Assembly (NCBI GenBank): GCA_963824705.1
Contig: CAWGQE010000003.1
Location: forward strand, 1,736,001-1,800,000
DNA: 64,000 bases
Source of the DNA: VRUE01 sp963824705
GTDB lineage: Bacteria; Actinomycetota; Thermoleophilia; Solirubrobacterales; 70-9
Direction: 5' to 3'
Notes under the pieces: model-generated
The model's input: only the letters and a program-made list of their open reading frames with translations
What the model was told of the DNA's origin: nothing
Databases searched by the model: none
Shown here: piece after piece, positions 37,282 through 45,471 of the stretch
How the letters are laid out: each line of letters begins with the position of its first letter
Numbering within the stretch: position 1 is the stretch's first letter
Translations under genes and position numbers: made by a program

Positions 37282-38010
37282 TCAGTCCTCGACTACGGTC
37301 GCCGTGTAGAGCAGTCGTGCGGTTGAGTAGCGGCAGCCGTAGGTGGCGCGGGTTCCTACCTTTTGTTGGGGCTGACCCTGGCGGACGTCGGTGGTGTTGG
37401 TGCATTTGCCCTCTTCGCGACTGGCGCGCCAGGCGTTTTTCGAAGACAGGTTCTGGGCGAAGGCCGGGGCCCAGGTCGGGATCGTGATGCCGACTATGTC
37501 GCCCTTTTCGACCTTCAGCGAGGCGCCGAACTTGACCGTCTGGCCGAGGTAGGGGCTGAGCACGTGGATCGAGCCCTGGCTGCGCAGGACGTAGCGCGGG
37601 GGCTCGGTGCCGGGCACGCGGCGCAAGATCGCCAGCCGTGCCTCGGGCGGCGTGCCGAAGAAACCGTTGAAGAACGAGCGCTGCTTGCTGGTCGGCTCGG
37701 ACAGGGTCAACGTCCACGCCTTCACCTTGCCGTTGCGCCGCACATTGAAGGGAAGCCCTCCCTGGTCGGTGCTGACCTGGAAGCCGGTGACGCTTCCCAC
37801 CGCTTGGCAGGGCAAATCCGGGCAGGAAGGATCGGGCACGGTCGCGGTGGCGCCCAAGACGACGGTGGTGCGCGAGTTGGTCGCGGCGCCGGCGCCGGCG
37901 ACCATCAGGACGAGCGCGAGCAGGTACCCGGCCAGGGCGGCCAGCACGGTAAATCGACCGCGTCCTGCGAACCGATCAGCGACTCCGGCTCTCTGGGAAA
38001 ACCTCGACAT
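37282..38010 (-). CDS. Secreted protein of unknown function
   Basis: 242 residues. After a basic N-terminus (residues 1-20) comes a hydrophobic helix (about 22-42, 'VLAALAGYLLALVLMVAGAGA'; part shown) that is a signal peptide or anchor. The exported part contains four cysteines in two groups ('PDPSCPDLPCQAVG' and 'GKCTN...YGCRY'), a beta-rich pattern ('AWTLTLSEPTSKQRSFFNGFFG') and the closing 'GTRATYGCRYSTARLLYTATVVE'. I recognise it only as a type common in Solirubrobacter-like genomes. It follows the RlpA-like gene on the same strand, so c-di-AMP control may extend to it. Confidence 0.7.
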   Translation of the reverse strand: MSRFSQRAGVADRFAGRGRFTVLAALAGYLLALVLMVAGAGAATNSRTTVVLGATATVPDPSCPDLPCQAVGSVTGFQVSTDQGGLPFNVRRNGKVKAWTLTLSEPTSKQRSFFNGFFGTPPEARLAILRRVPGTEPPRYVLRSQGSIHVLSPYLGQTVKFGASLKVEKGDIVGITIPTWAPAFAQNLSSKNAWRASREEGKCTNTTDVRQGQPQQKVGTRATYGCRYSTARLLYTATVVED

Positions 38011-38073
38011 GCCCGCGCTCCTCTCGTAGAAAAGTCCTGCTTAGAGGCGGAAGACTAGCCGGAATCGCGGCTG

Positions 38074-38574
38074 TCAGCCGGTGGTGTGGCGCGCGCCGGC
38101 GCGCGAGCTCCGCGCATATTCGAGCGAGACGGCAAAGCGGAGCCGATCGGCGCCCGACTTTTCGAACTGCAAGGCGCTCGCGGCGGCCTGGGTCAGATCC
38201 CAGGCGTTGCCGCGGCTGTAGGGGCCGCGGTCGATCACCTGGGTGACGATCGAGTGGCCTTGGTAGACGAACTTGACCGTGGTGCCGCAGGGAAGACTGC
38301 GGTGGGCGACGCCGATCGTTTCCGGACCGAGGATCTGCCCGCAGGCGGTGCGGCGGCCATACAGGCCGGGGCCGTACCAAGTGGCAGCGGCCCACTGCAT
38401 CGGGGCGAAGGCAAGTTCGCTTCCCGCCTGGGCGCCGCTGTCGGCGACCGTCGAGGCGCCCCCGGTCGAAGCCTGGGCAGCAGGCGCCGCGGACGCGGCG
38501 AGTGCCGCCACGAAAAGCAGCAGGGCAGGCCAAGCTCGGGTTTTCCGCCAGGGGCGGTTTGCGTTTGTCTTCAT
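38074..38574 (-). CDS. RlpA-like double-psi beta-barrel (DPBB) secreted protein
   Basis: 166 residues. The signal peptide ends near 'SAAPAAQA' (residue 34). The DPBB core has 'ATWYGPGLYGRRTACGQIL', 'GVAHRSLPCGTTVKFVYQGHS' and 'VIDRGPYSRGNAWDLTQAAASAL', the RlpA signature with the catalytic-type Asp in 'VIDRGPY'. Such proteins cut or bind peptidoglycan, as in resuscitation-promoting and RlpA-type proteins. The leader upstream is a c-di-AMP riboswitch, which in actinobacteria often controls wall hydrolases, so expression should fall when c-di-AMP is high. ATG 38574 follows a GAAAGAG ribosome site. Confidence 0.9.
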   Translation of the reverse strand: MKTNANRPWRKTRAWPALLLFVAALAASAAPAAQASTGGASTVADSGAQAGSELAFAPMQWAAATWYGPGLYGRRTACGQILGPETIGVAHRSLPCGTTVKFVYQGHSIVTQVIDRGPYSRGNAWDLTQAAASALQFEKSGADRLRFAVSLEYARSSRAGARHTTG

Positions 38575-38582
38575 CGCTCTTT

Positions 38583-38725
38583 CGAACGCTTACGGGGTTA
38601 GCTGACGGGCTCGCGCTGAAAGAGCTGCGCTACGTGGCGGATGCCGACGATTCGCCCCAACTTGTGGGTCCCCCGCTCCCCGCGATATGTGGCGGAGATT
38701 CAGCGGAAGTTGGCGGCACGTTAGC
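38583..38725 (-). ncRNA. Cyclic di-AMP riboswitch (ydaO-yuaA leader)
   Basis: On the minus strand the leader of the RlpA-like gene carries the family's conserved blocks in order: CGCTGAATCTCCGCC, then GGGGAGCGGGGGACCCA, then TTGGGGCGAATCG, and finally GAGCCCGTCAGCTAACCCCG followed by TAAGCG just before the ribosome site. These correspond to the ydaO-yuaA consensus (RF00379), known as an OFF switch sensing c-di-AMP upstream of wall-hydrolase and ion-transport genes. Exact ends are approximate; the 5' side of P1 is not resolved. Confidence 0.92.
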
Positions 38726-38757
38726 AAACGCTAAGACAGAAAATTGTGAAGAGGTTG

Positions 38758-38784
38758 GAAAGGCCCCCTTTCGGGGGCCTTTCC
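38758..38784 (-). terminator. Terminator hairpin of rnpB
   Basis: On the minus strand GGAAAGGCCCCC pairs with GGGGGCCTTTCC around a short loop, directly after the 3' end of RNase P RNA and before the riboswitch region. The following AACCTCTTCACAATTTTC is only moderately T-rich. Confidence 0.8.
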
Positions 38785-38785
38785 G

Positions 38786-39153
38786 TAGCGGGCCTGTAAG
38801 CCGGATCCTGTCGAGAGCGACCATCTATCTCACCGGGACCGAAGCCCCGAGGGGCCGCCGAAGCGGCCCTGCGGCCTACCTGGATCTCGCCGGGCAGGGT
38901 CGACGATCCTGTTTGGCCTTGCACCGGGCGGGGTTTGCCTGGCCGCCGCGTCACCGCGACGCCGGTGCGCTCTTACCGCACCTTTTCACCTTTGCCTGTA
39001 CGCAGCTCACGTGTGGCTGCGCCATCGGCCGTGTGTTTCTGTGGCACTTTCCCGCGGGTTTCCCCGGGTGGGCGTTACCCACCGCCCTCGCCCTTTGGTG
39101 TCCGGACTTTCCTCGAGGGGTTGTCTCTCCCCCCGCGGTCGCTCGGCCCGCAG
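38786..39153 (-). ncRNA. rnpB: RNase P RNA, bacterial type A
   Basis: Catalytic RNA that matures tRNA 5' ends. On the minus strand it shows the universal GAGGAAAGTCCGGACACC (P3-P4 region), the ACAGAAA element, GGTAAGAGCGCACC and the 3' GGCTTACAGGCCCGC. GCGGGCC at the 5' end (39151-39145) pairs with GGCCCGC at the 3' end (38794-38788) as helix P1. Length is about 365 nt. The GC-rich extra helices fit type A from a high-GC actinobacterium. Ends are good to a few bases. Confidence 0.96.
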
Positions 39154-39324
39154 GGCAATGGTAGACCTTCGGCAGCCCGCTGCAAACCGGCGCATCTCGG
39201 CGTCCTCGGTCGGCCGTCTCGCTCACGCACAAACAAGTGCGCTCGCTTCGCCGGCCTCCCTGCGTCCACCGACCTGCTTGGTTTTCGCGGGCGTGCGAGG
39301 GATTGCATCGAATATCCTGCGCGG

Positions 39325-39984
39325 ATGCCGGTAGCCGTCGTCACTGGAGCGGGCGGTGGTCTCGGCCGCGCGATCGCCCTCGATCTCGCTGGCCGCGGCT
39401 ACCTGATCCAGGCCACCGATATCGATGCCGACGCCGCGGCCGCGACCGCGGCTGAGATCGGTGTTGGTGCCAGCTCCTCGGAGCTCGACGTCACCGACCA
39501 AGAGGCTTGCCACGCGATCGCGACGACTGCCGCAACAAAGTCCGGAACGCTCGATCTCTGGGTCAACAACGCCGGAGTGCTGGTCACCGGCCAGTCTTGG
39601 GAGCAGGGCGAGGCGACGCGGAGGGCGATGCTCGACGTCAACGCGCTGGGGACGATGAACGGCACGATCGCGGCCCTGGAGAAGATGCTGCCCGCCGGGC
39701 GCGGGCACGTGATCAACGTGATCTCGCTGGCGGGGCTGGTTGCGGCGCCAGGGGAGGTGAACTACTCGGCGAGCAAGCACGCGGCGATGGCCTTCACCCT
39801 CGGCACTCTCTTCGACCTGCGCCGTTCCGGCATATCCGGCGTGCAGCTATCCGCCGTCTGCCCCGACGGAATCTGGACGCCGATGCTCGAGGACAAGCTC
39901 GACGACCCCGCGGCGGCCGGCTCCTTCTCCGGCCAGCTGCTCACCCCCGGGGAGGTCGCGACCGCGGTCGGCAAGCTGACCTAA
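39325..39984 (+). CDS. SDR-family oxidoreductase, ending early at an in-frame TAA
   Basis: 219 residues to the first stop. N-terminal 'VVTGAGGGLGRAIALDLAGRGY' is the nucleotide-binding motif; 'NNAGVL', Ser in 'NVISLAGLVA' and 'YSASKHA' complete the SDR active site. The frame stops with '...ATAVGKLT' at 39984, but the same frame continues past the TAA without interruption to a TAG at 40147-40149. That tail reads 'RPRPLLVLPRWRGPLLRLFD' and ends in 'RRRQRRYKRLIESGKW'. This is exactly the kind of C-terminus that homologous SDRs carry, so the TAA truncates the protein by about 55 residues. ATG 39325 lacks a clear ribosome site. Function beyond NAD(P)-dependent dehydrogenase is unknown. Confidence 0.82.
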   Translation: MPVAVVTGAGGGLGRAIALDLAGRGYLIQATDIDADAAAATAAEIGVGASSSELDVTDQEACHAIATTAATKSGTLDLWVNNAGVLVTGQSWEQGEATRRAMLDVNALGTMNGTIAALEKMLPAGRGHVINVISLAGLVAAPGEVNYSASKHAAMAFTLGTLFDLRRSGISGVQLSAVCPDGIWTPMLEDKLDDPAAAGSFSGQLLTPGEVATAVGKLT

Positions 39985-40155
39985 CGCCCGCGACCGCTGC
40001 TCGTACTGCCACGCTGGCGCGGTCCGCTGCTGCGCCTCTTCGACCTCTTCCCCCGCCTCGCTCTGCGGCTGCTGCCGCTGGTGATGCGCGATGCGCGGCG
40101 AAGGCAGCGCCGCTACAAGCGCCTTATCGAATCGGGAAAGTGGCCCTAGGCCGGG

Positions 40156-40770
40156 TCAAACTTTTCTTACGACGCCGATCACGCGACCGATGACGCTTAC
40201 CTCGGCGCTGCGGATCGGCTCCATCGTCTCGTTCTCGGGCTGCAGGCGGATGTGGTCGGATTCGCGGAAGAAGCGCTTGACGGTCGCCTCCTCGCCGATC
40301 AGGGCAACGACGATCTCGCCGTCGGTCGCGTCGTCGGTCGGCCGGACGATGACGTAGTCGGCCTCGAAGATTCCCGCTTCCACCATGCTTTCGCCACGTA
40401 CCCGGAGGACGTAGTCGCCTTCCTCGCCGCCGACCACATCGGGGATCTCGATGTATTCCTCGATGTTCTCTTCGGCCAGGATCGGCGCACCGGCTGCGAC
40501 GTGGCCGAGCAAGGGCAGGCCGGACTGATCGGGCCTGATCGTCTTCTTCGCCTTGTCGATGAGCAGCTCGATCGCTCGCGGCTTCGATGGGTCGCGGCGC
40601 AGCAGCCCGATCTTCTCGAGGTTGGCGAGGTGCGCGTGCACGGTCGAGGAGGAGTGCAACCCAACCGCTTTGCCGATCTCGCGAACGGTCGGCGGATAGC
40701 CGGTTTTCTCCGCATAGCGGCCGATGAAGTCGAAGATCTCCTTCTGCCTCTTGGTCAGGTCCAGGTCCAC
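40156..40770 (-). CDS. lexA: LexA repressor
   Basis: 204 residues. SOS repressor and self-cleaving S24 peptidase. N-terminal winged helix 'MDLDLTKRQKEIFDFIG' with recognition helix region 'SSSTVHAHLANLEKIG'. The cleavage site Ala-Gly is at 93-94 in 'HVAAGAP'; the catalytic dyad is Ser128 ('RGESMVEAG') and Lys165 ('EATVKRFF'). A perfect LexA box lies 40 bases upstream, showing autoregulation. The neighbour on the other side of the box is tRNA-Leu. Confidence 0.97.
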   Translation of the reverse strand: MDLDLTKRQKEIFDFIGRYAEKTGYPPTVREIGKAVGLHSSSTVHAHLANLEKIGLLRRDPSKPRAIELLIDKAKKTIRPDQSGLPLLGHVAAGAPILAEENIEEYIEIPDVVGGEEGDYVLRVRGESMVEAGIFEADYVIVRPTDDATDGEIVVALIGEEATVKRFFRESDHIRLQPENETMEPIRSAEVSVIGRVIGVVRKV

Positions 40771-40809
40771 CGGGTAGTCCTCCTCGTCATCAAATCAAGC
40801 GAAGGCGTT

Positions 40810-40823
40810 CGAACACTTGTTCG
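40810..40823. promoter_or_regulatory. LexA box (CGAAC-N4-GTTCG)
   Basis: CGAACACTTGTTCG is a perfect Gram-positive/actinobacterial SOS box. It lies 40 bases before the lexA start codon, the usual place for autorepression. Confidence 0.93.
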
Positions 40824-40934
40824 CAGCGTACCGCCCGATTCGGACGCGTGCAAGCCAAACCAACGCGCGCAACAGCCGATCCCGGCGCACCACAAGCCTC
40901 GTCACCGCCAAACATCTAGAATCGCCACCCCCGG

Positions 40935-41020
40935 GCGGCTGTGGCGGAACTGGTAGACGCGCAAGCTTGAGGGGCTTGTGTCCTTTACGGGACGTGATGG
41001 TTCGACTCCATTCAGCCGCA
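40935..41020 (+). tRNA. tRNA-Leu (anticodon GAG)
   Basis: Class II tRNA of 86 bases. The acceptor GCGGCTG pairs with CAGCCGC, with discriminator A. The anticodon stem CAAGC/GCTTG encloses the loop TTGAGGG, giving anticodon GAG. A long variable arm (TGTCCTTTACGGGACG) and the T-loop GGTTCGACTCC are present. CCA is not encoded. Confidence 0.95.
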
Positions 41021-41035
41021 TCGAAGACTCGCCGC

Positions 41036-41548
41036 ATGACCAAACTCGCCAAACCCCGCTTCGCGATCGTGCTTGCACTGGCCATCGGGGTCGCTCTCGG
41101 CGCCCTGCTCCCAGCCGCCTTTGGCAAAACGGAGGCCGCGCCAACGGCGATCCGCAACGCGCTGGCACAGACCAGCCATGTTCAGGGTGCACCCGGGCGC
41201 ACGATGGTCCTCAGCCGGGTGGTTGTCGAACCGGGGGCCAAGCTGGCGACCCACCACCACCTCGGCACCCAGATCGCAAGGGTGCAGACAGGCGTTCTCA
41301 CTTACACGGTCAGGCGCGGCTCGGCGGTCGTGCGGAGCGGGGAATCAGACCGGAATCCGACCTTGGTTCGCAAGATCGCCGCCGGTCAGACTGCCGCGAT
41401 CCGCGCCGGACAGTGGATCGTCGAGCAACCGTCCGACATTCACGAAGCGGCGAACCGCGGTCCCAATCCCGTAGTTCTCTACCTGGCGACTCTGCTGCAG
41501 CAAGGTGCGTCGCCCTCTACCCCGGTCGAACTCCCCCCGGCGCCCTAG
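41036..41548 (+). CDS. Exported or anchored cupin-domain protein
   Basis: 170 residues. An N-terminal hydrophobic segment ('FAIVLALAIGVALGALLPAA', residues 8-27) is a signal peptide or anchor. The rest is a single beta-barrel cupin: 'VVVEPGAKLATHHHLGTQIARVQTGVLTYTV' contains the first cupin motif with 'HHH' as metal ligands, and a weaker second motif ends in 'SDIHEAANRG'. ATG 41036 starts 15 bases after tRNA-Leu. Small extracytoplasmic cupins are known, but no reaction can be assigned. Confidence 0.78.
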   Translation: MTKLAKPRFAIVLALAIGVALGALLPAAFGKTEAAPTAIRNALAQTSHVQGAPGRTMVLSRVVVEPGAKLATHHHLGTQIARVQTGVLTYTVRRGSAVVRSGESDRNPTLVRKIAAGQTAAIRAGQWIVEQPSDIHEAANRGPNPVVLYLATLLQQGASPSTPVELPPAP

Positions 41549-41558
41549 AGGCACCAGG

Positions 41559-42983
41559 CTAAGCGGGTTCGGCCATCGCTTCGACGCGACCGGCGTCGAC
41601 CGCCGCCTGGAGCGCCGCGTAGTCGCGTTCGCTCTGGTCGGCATAGCTCTCGGCGAACTCGACCATCGCCTGATCGAAGACTTCGCTCTTGCCGAGGTAG
41701 GAGCCGATCGCGATCCGGTCGCCGCCGCGGGCGTGGGCGTGGGCCAGGGTCATGCCGCAGATCTCCGCGTAGGCGGTGAGACCTCGCGTGTCCATCGCCT
41801 CGACCCGCACCGAGCCCTTCCAGTCCCAGAGCTGGCGCACATAGAAGTCGCGGTTCTTGCCGTCGATCCCCTCCGATCGCACCCAGCCAAGCAGGGTGTC
41901 GCTTGCCGCCTGCATCAAGCGCTGCCCGTGGACAACGCGCTCGCCCTGCAGGTCGAACTCGCTCGGCGCCGTGTAGGGCTCGAGCACCGAGCGTTGCGCC
42001 TCCTTGATTTGCAGGAAAAGCGGGTCGCGTTGGTCGCGACCGAGCAGCAGGGCGATCCAGGCCCGGGTGCCGACACTGCCCACGCCGACTACTTTGAAGG
42101 CGACATCGATCAGCCTGTAGCCGTCGATCAGGGCGCGGCGCTCGACCGGGAGCGAGTCGCGGTAGTCGGAGAGGACGTGCCGCACGAGCGCCACGATGTC
42201 CGCCCCATCCGCCTCCTCGACGAGCTGCTCGATCGGCACGATCAGAGGCGGGTTGCTGATGATTCGCAGCTTCCCGTCGACCTCTTCGACGAGCTTCGAG
42301 AAGGCTCGCTCGCTGTCCTTGGCGCGTGCCTTTGCCACGTTGCGCTCGAACGCCTTGCGCTGCTTGCCGCCGACCGCGCTGGCCCAGCCCGCGGCGATCG
42401 CATCGGCGTCGAGCTGCTGGTACCAGGATTCGAGATTGCCCATCTGCGCCAACCGCCGCATCGTCTCGCGGTATTCCCGCGCCGCCGCCAGGACGATGCC
42501 GCGGCACTCGTCCTCGCTGCAACCACGGTCGCGACCCGCCAGCGTAAAGCTGGCTACGAGCCGCTTCACGTCCCACTCCCAGGGCCCCGGCAGCGTCTCG
42601 TCGAAGTCGTTGAGGTCGAAGACGAGCCGTCGCTCCGGCGAGGCGAAGGCGCCGAAGTTCGAGAGGTGGGCGTCGCCGCAGAGCTGCGCCTCGAAGCCCG
42701 AGCGCGGGGTCGGAGCGAGGTCGGCCGCCATCACCGCCGCGGCGCCACGGTAGAAGGTGAAGGGAGAGACCAGCATGCGGCCGTAGCGCAGTGGCACCAG
42801 CTGCCCCACTCGCGAGCCGGCCTGGTGCTCGAGCAGCTCGACGGGATCGGTCCTGTCGGCGGCAGCCTTCCACTCGCCGTGGGCAGAGCGCGGCGCGGCG
42901 GTGCGGGCCGCCTTTCCCGCGGCGGCACGCTCGTCGGGCGACCCTGGATGACTCTGGATCGAATCGGCCATCGACTCAGACAA
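41559..42983 (-). CDS. DUF2252 family protein
   Basis: 474 residues. Characteristic DUF2252 blocks are 'LVPLRYGRMLVSPFTFYRGAA', of which the key part is 'SPFTFYRG', then 'LCGDAHLSNFGAFASPER', 'VFDLNDFDETLPGPWEWDVKRL' and 'LARGGDR'-like 'HARGGDRIAIGSYLG' near the C-terminus. The H-x-x-N and D-x-D elements resemble aminoglycoside-phosphotransferase/kinase folds, so it may be a phosphotransferase-like enzyme; its substrate is unknown. Its start overlaps the MFS stop by eight bases, so it is translated from the same message. Confidence 0.88.
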   Translation of the reverse strand: MSESMADSIQSHPGSPDERAAAGKAARTAAPRSAHGEWKAAADRTDPVELLEHQAGSRVGQLVPLRYGRMLVSPFTFYRGAAAVMAADLAPTPRSGFEAQLCGDAHLSNFGAFASPERRLVFDLNDFDETLPGPWEWDVKRLVASFTLAGRDRGCSEDECRGIVLAAAREYRETMRRLAQMGNLESWYQQLDADAIAAGWASAVGGKQRKAFERNVAKARAKDSERAFSKLVEEVDGKLRIISNPPLIVPIEQLVEEADGADIVALVRHVLSDYRDSLPVERRALIDGYRLIDVAFKVVGVGSVGTRAWIALLLGRDQRDPLFLQIKEAQRSVLEPYTAPSEFDLQGERVVHGQRLMQAASDTLLGWVRSEGIDGKNRDFYVRQLWDWKGSVRVEAMDTRGLTAYAEICGMTLAHAHARGGDRIAIGSYLGKSEVFDQAMVEFAESYADQSERDYAALQAAVDAGRVEAMAEPA

Positions 42984-44598
42984 TCGCAGGTTCGGCGAGA
43001 GGTGGATCGGGACCAGCCTGAAGTTCGTCGAAGCGCTGCGTCGGCAGGCGCCGGGTGGTCCAGAACGAGGCGAGAACGAGGAAGGCGGCGAAGAGGAATG
43101 CCGTCTTCAGGGCCTTCAGCTGCGCGTCTTCGTAGTTCTCGACCAAGGCATCGACGGTCGCCGGATCGACTCCGGCCTCCGTGGCGCCGGCCTTGACCTC
43201 GTCGGCGGCGACGAAGCTGCCGCCGGCGCTCAGCTGCACCTGCACCTGGTCGCTGACGTCGCTGGAGATGCGCGAGTCGTCGGCGATGTTCGCGGTGAAG
43301 GCGGCACTCAGCCCGGTGATCACGATCGCGCCGAGCAGCGCCGTCCCCAACGACGAGCCGAGCTGCTGCGCCGTGGTCTGCAAGCCGCCGGCCTCGCTGC
43401 GGTCGGCGTCGCCGACCGCCGACTGGACCACGTTGCCGAGCTGGGAGACGATCATGCCCATGCCGACGCCGAGCACTCCCATCGCGACGAGGAAGGGTGC
43501 GTTGTCGAGTTCGGGCTCAATCGTCGCCAGCAGCATCACGGTGGCCACGAGCACGATCAACAGGCCCGCTCGCACGAGGCCTCGCGCCGCGAACCGCGAC
43601 GACAAGGCAGAGCCCGCGATCGCGGTAAGGAAGAGACCGGCCGAAGTGGGAAGCATGCGCACGCCGGTTTCGAGCGCGTCGAGGCCCTGGACTATCTGCA
43701 GGTAGAGCGGGATCGTGAAGAAGATCCCCATCAGGATCAGGTTCTGGGCAAGCAGCATGGAGACCCCGCCGCGCAGTGGGCGGATGCTGAGCAGCCGCAG
43801 GTGGACCAGCGGGTCGAGACCCCGCTCCTCACGCCGCTGCTCCCAGGCCCAAAAGCCGGCGAGGACCAGCGCCCCCGCCCCGATCACGAACGGAGTCAGC
43901 GAGAAGCCGAACGGCTCGATCGGCGAGCTGCGCGGCTGCAGCCAACCCCAGTTGCTCGCCTGCAACACGCCGAAGACGATCAAGGCAAGGCCGGAGGCGG
44001 AGAGGATGCCGCCGACCCAGTCGAGTTCGGGCGCGGGTCCCTCCCGCTTCGCCTCGCGCAGCAACCGCGCCCCCAGCAGGATGCCGATCGCCGCCACGAC
44101 CTCGCCGACGAAGACCAGCCGCCAGGTGAAGTCGGTGGTCATCCAGCCGCCGAGAATCGGGCCGACGGCGATCGCGGCGCCGGCGATGCCACCGAGGACG
44201 CCATAGGCGACGGCACGGTCGGCGCCCTTGTAGGAGCCGGCCACCAGCGCGAAGAGCGCCGGCAGGACCAGCGCGGCGCCGATGCCCTCGAGGATCGACC
44301 AACCGAGCACCAGGCTCGGCACGTTCCAGGAGGCGGCAGTCAGGCCGGAGCCGACGCCGTAGATGCAGATCCCGACGGTGAAGGCGCGGCGCCGGCCCCA
44401 GATATCGCCGAGCTTGCCACCGATCAGCATCAGCGCCGCCATCACCAGTGCGTAGAGGGCGATCACCGCCTGGATCGTGGTGACCGTCGTGTCGAAGTCT
44501 TCGACCAGCTGAGAGATCGCGACGTTCATCACGGCCTGGTCGAGGACCATCAGGAACTGAGCCACTCCTAAGACCCCGAGAACTCCCCACTTGGCCAT
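42976..44598 (-). CDS. MFS drug exporter, DHA2 (14-helix) family
   Basis: 540 residues with about 14 hydrophobic segments. MFS motif A between helices 2 and 3 reads 'GGKLGDIWGRRRAF'. The antiporter motif C region 'LVLPALFALVAGSYKGADRAVAYGVLGGIAGA' is recognisable by 'GVLGGIAGAAIAVGPILGGW'. DHA2/EmrB-QacA members export drugs or other amphipaths by proton antiport. It is divergent from the alpha/beta hydrolase gene (45-base gap), with no regulator attached. ATG 44598 starts a typical first helix ('VLGVAQFLMVLDQAVMNVAI'). Confidence 0.9.
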   Translation of the reverse strand: MAKWGVLGVLGVAQFLMVLDQAVMNVAISQLVEDFDTTVTTIQAVIALYALVMAALMLIGGKLGDIWGRRRAFTVGICIYGVGSGLTAASWNVPSLVLGWSILEGIGAALVLPALFALVAGSYKGADRAVAYGVLGGIAGAAIAVGPILGGWMTTDFTWRLVFVGEVVAAIGILLGARLLREAKREGPAPELDWVGGILSASGLALIVFGVLQASNWGWLQPRSSPIEPFGFSLTPFVIGAGALVLAGFWAWEQRREERGLDPLVHLRLLSIRPLRGGVSMLLAQNLILMGIFFTIPLYLQIVQGLDALETGVRMLPTSAGLFLTAIAGSALSSRFAARGLVRAGLLIVLVATVMLLATIEPELDNAPFLVAMGVLGVGMGMIVSQLGNVVQSAVGDADRSEAGGLQTTAQQLGSSLGTALLGAIVITGLSAAFTANIADDSRISSDVSDQVQVQLSAGGSFVAADEVKAGATEAGVDPATVDALVENYEDAQLKALKTAFLFAAFLVLASFWTTRRLPTQRFDELQAGPDPPLAEPAIV

Positions 44599-44643
44599 GA
44601 GCGAAGACTATGGTGACTGAAGCCCGAAGGGGATACTGCCGCC

Positions 44644-45471
44644 ATGGGGCAACCGGCCGAACGAAACGGTGCGATCGAGATCGAGGGGCGGCGGCTGGCC
44701 TGGCGATCGGTCGGCGATGGCCGACCTCTGCTGCTGATCAACGGCTACTCCGCGACCTCGGAGGGCTGGGACCCACGGTTCGTGTCGTCCCTGGCGCGAT
44801 CGTTCGAAGTGATCTGTCCCGACAACCGTGGCATGGGTCGCTCACAGCTCGGGGAGCTGGACGGACCGCTGACGATCGAGGCGATGGCGGCGGACATCGA
44901 GACCCTGCTCGACGCGCTGAAGATCGACCGCCTGCCAGTCGCCGGCTGGTCAATGGGCGGCTTCATCGCCCAAGCGCTGGCGATCCGCGCGCCGGACCGC
45001 GTCGAAGCGCTGGTGCTGCTTTCGACCAATCCGGGTGGCGCGGCGACCGTGCCCGCGGATCGGGTCGCCTTCGCCCAGCTCATCGACCACTCGGGGACGC
45101 CGCGCGAGCAGGCGACCCGGCTGATCGCCCTGCTCTTCCCACCCGACGTGGCACCCGAGATGGACCGGCAAGCCGGCAACCTCGTCGCCGCGGCGCGCGC
45201 GGAGCTGTCGCCGGCCGCGCTCCAGGCCCAGCAGGGCGCGCTCGTCGCCTGGGGCACGACGGAGCCACCGCGGGCGCAGACCGACCCCCGGCTCCCCGTC
45301 CTTGCCGTCAGCGGCAGCGAGGACGTCGTCATCCCGCCCGAGAACCTCGACCGCCTTGCCGCCCGTTGGCCCGGCTGCCGGGTCGAGAAATTCGAGGGTG
45401 GCGGGCACTCCTTCATGGCCCAGGAGCCCGACCGGCTCGCCGATCTGATTACTTCTTTCCTCGATGAATGA
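44644..45471 (+). CDS. Alpha/beta-fold hydrolase
   Basis: 275 residues. Nucleophile elbow 'AGWSMGGFIAQ' (Ser near residue 101), oxyanion region 'LLLINGYSATSEGWDPRF', acid 'VSGSEDVVIPPENL' and His 'FEGGGHSFMAQEP' give a complete triad. It could be an esterase, epoxide hydrolase or ring-cleavage-product hydrolase; the sequence does not decide. ATG 44644. It overlaps the next gene by eight bases (ATGAATGA region) and so is co-translated with the acetyltransferase. Confidence 0.88.
   Translation: MGQPAERNGAIEIEGRRLAWRSVGDGRPLLLINGYSATSEGWDPRFVSSLARSFEVICPDNRGMGRSQLGELDGPLTIEAMAADIETLLDALKIDRLPVAGWSMGGFIAQALAIRAPDRVEALVLLSTNPGGAATVPADRVAFAQLIDHSGTPREQATRLIALLFPPDVAPEMDRQAGNLVAAARAELSPAALQAQQGALVAWGTTEPPRAQTDPRLPVLAVSGSEDVVIPPENLDRLAARWPGCRVEKFEGGGHSFMAQEPDRLADLITSFLDE

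Noticed and set aside
38935..39324. Upstream extension of the SDR frame through rnpB
   Set aside because: The extra codons lie inside and just after RNase P RNA and have no SDR similarity; the nucleotide-binding motif begins at ATG 39325.
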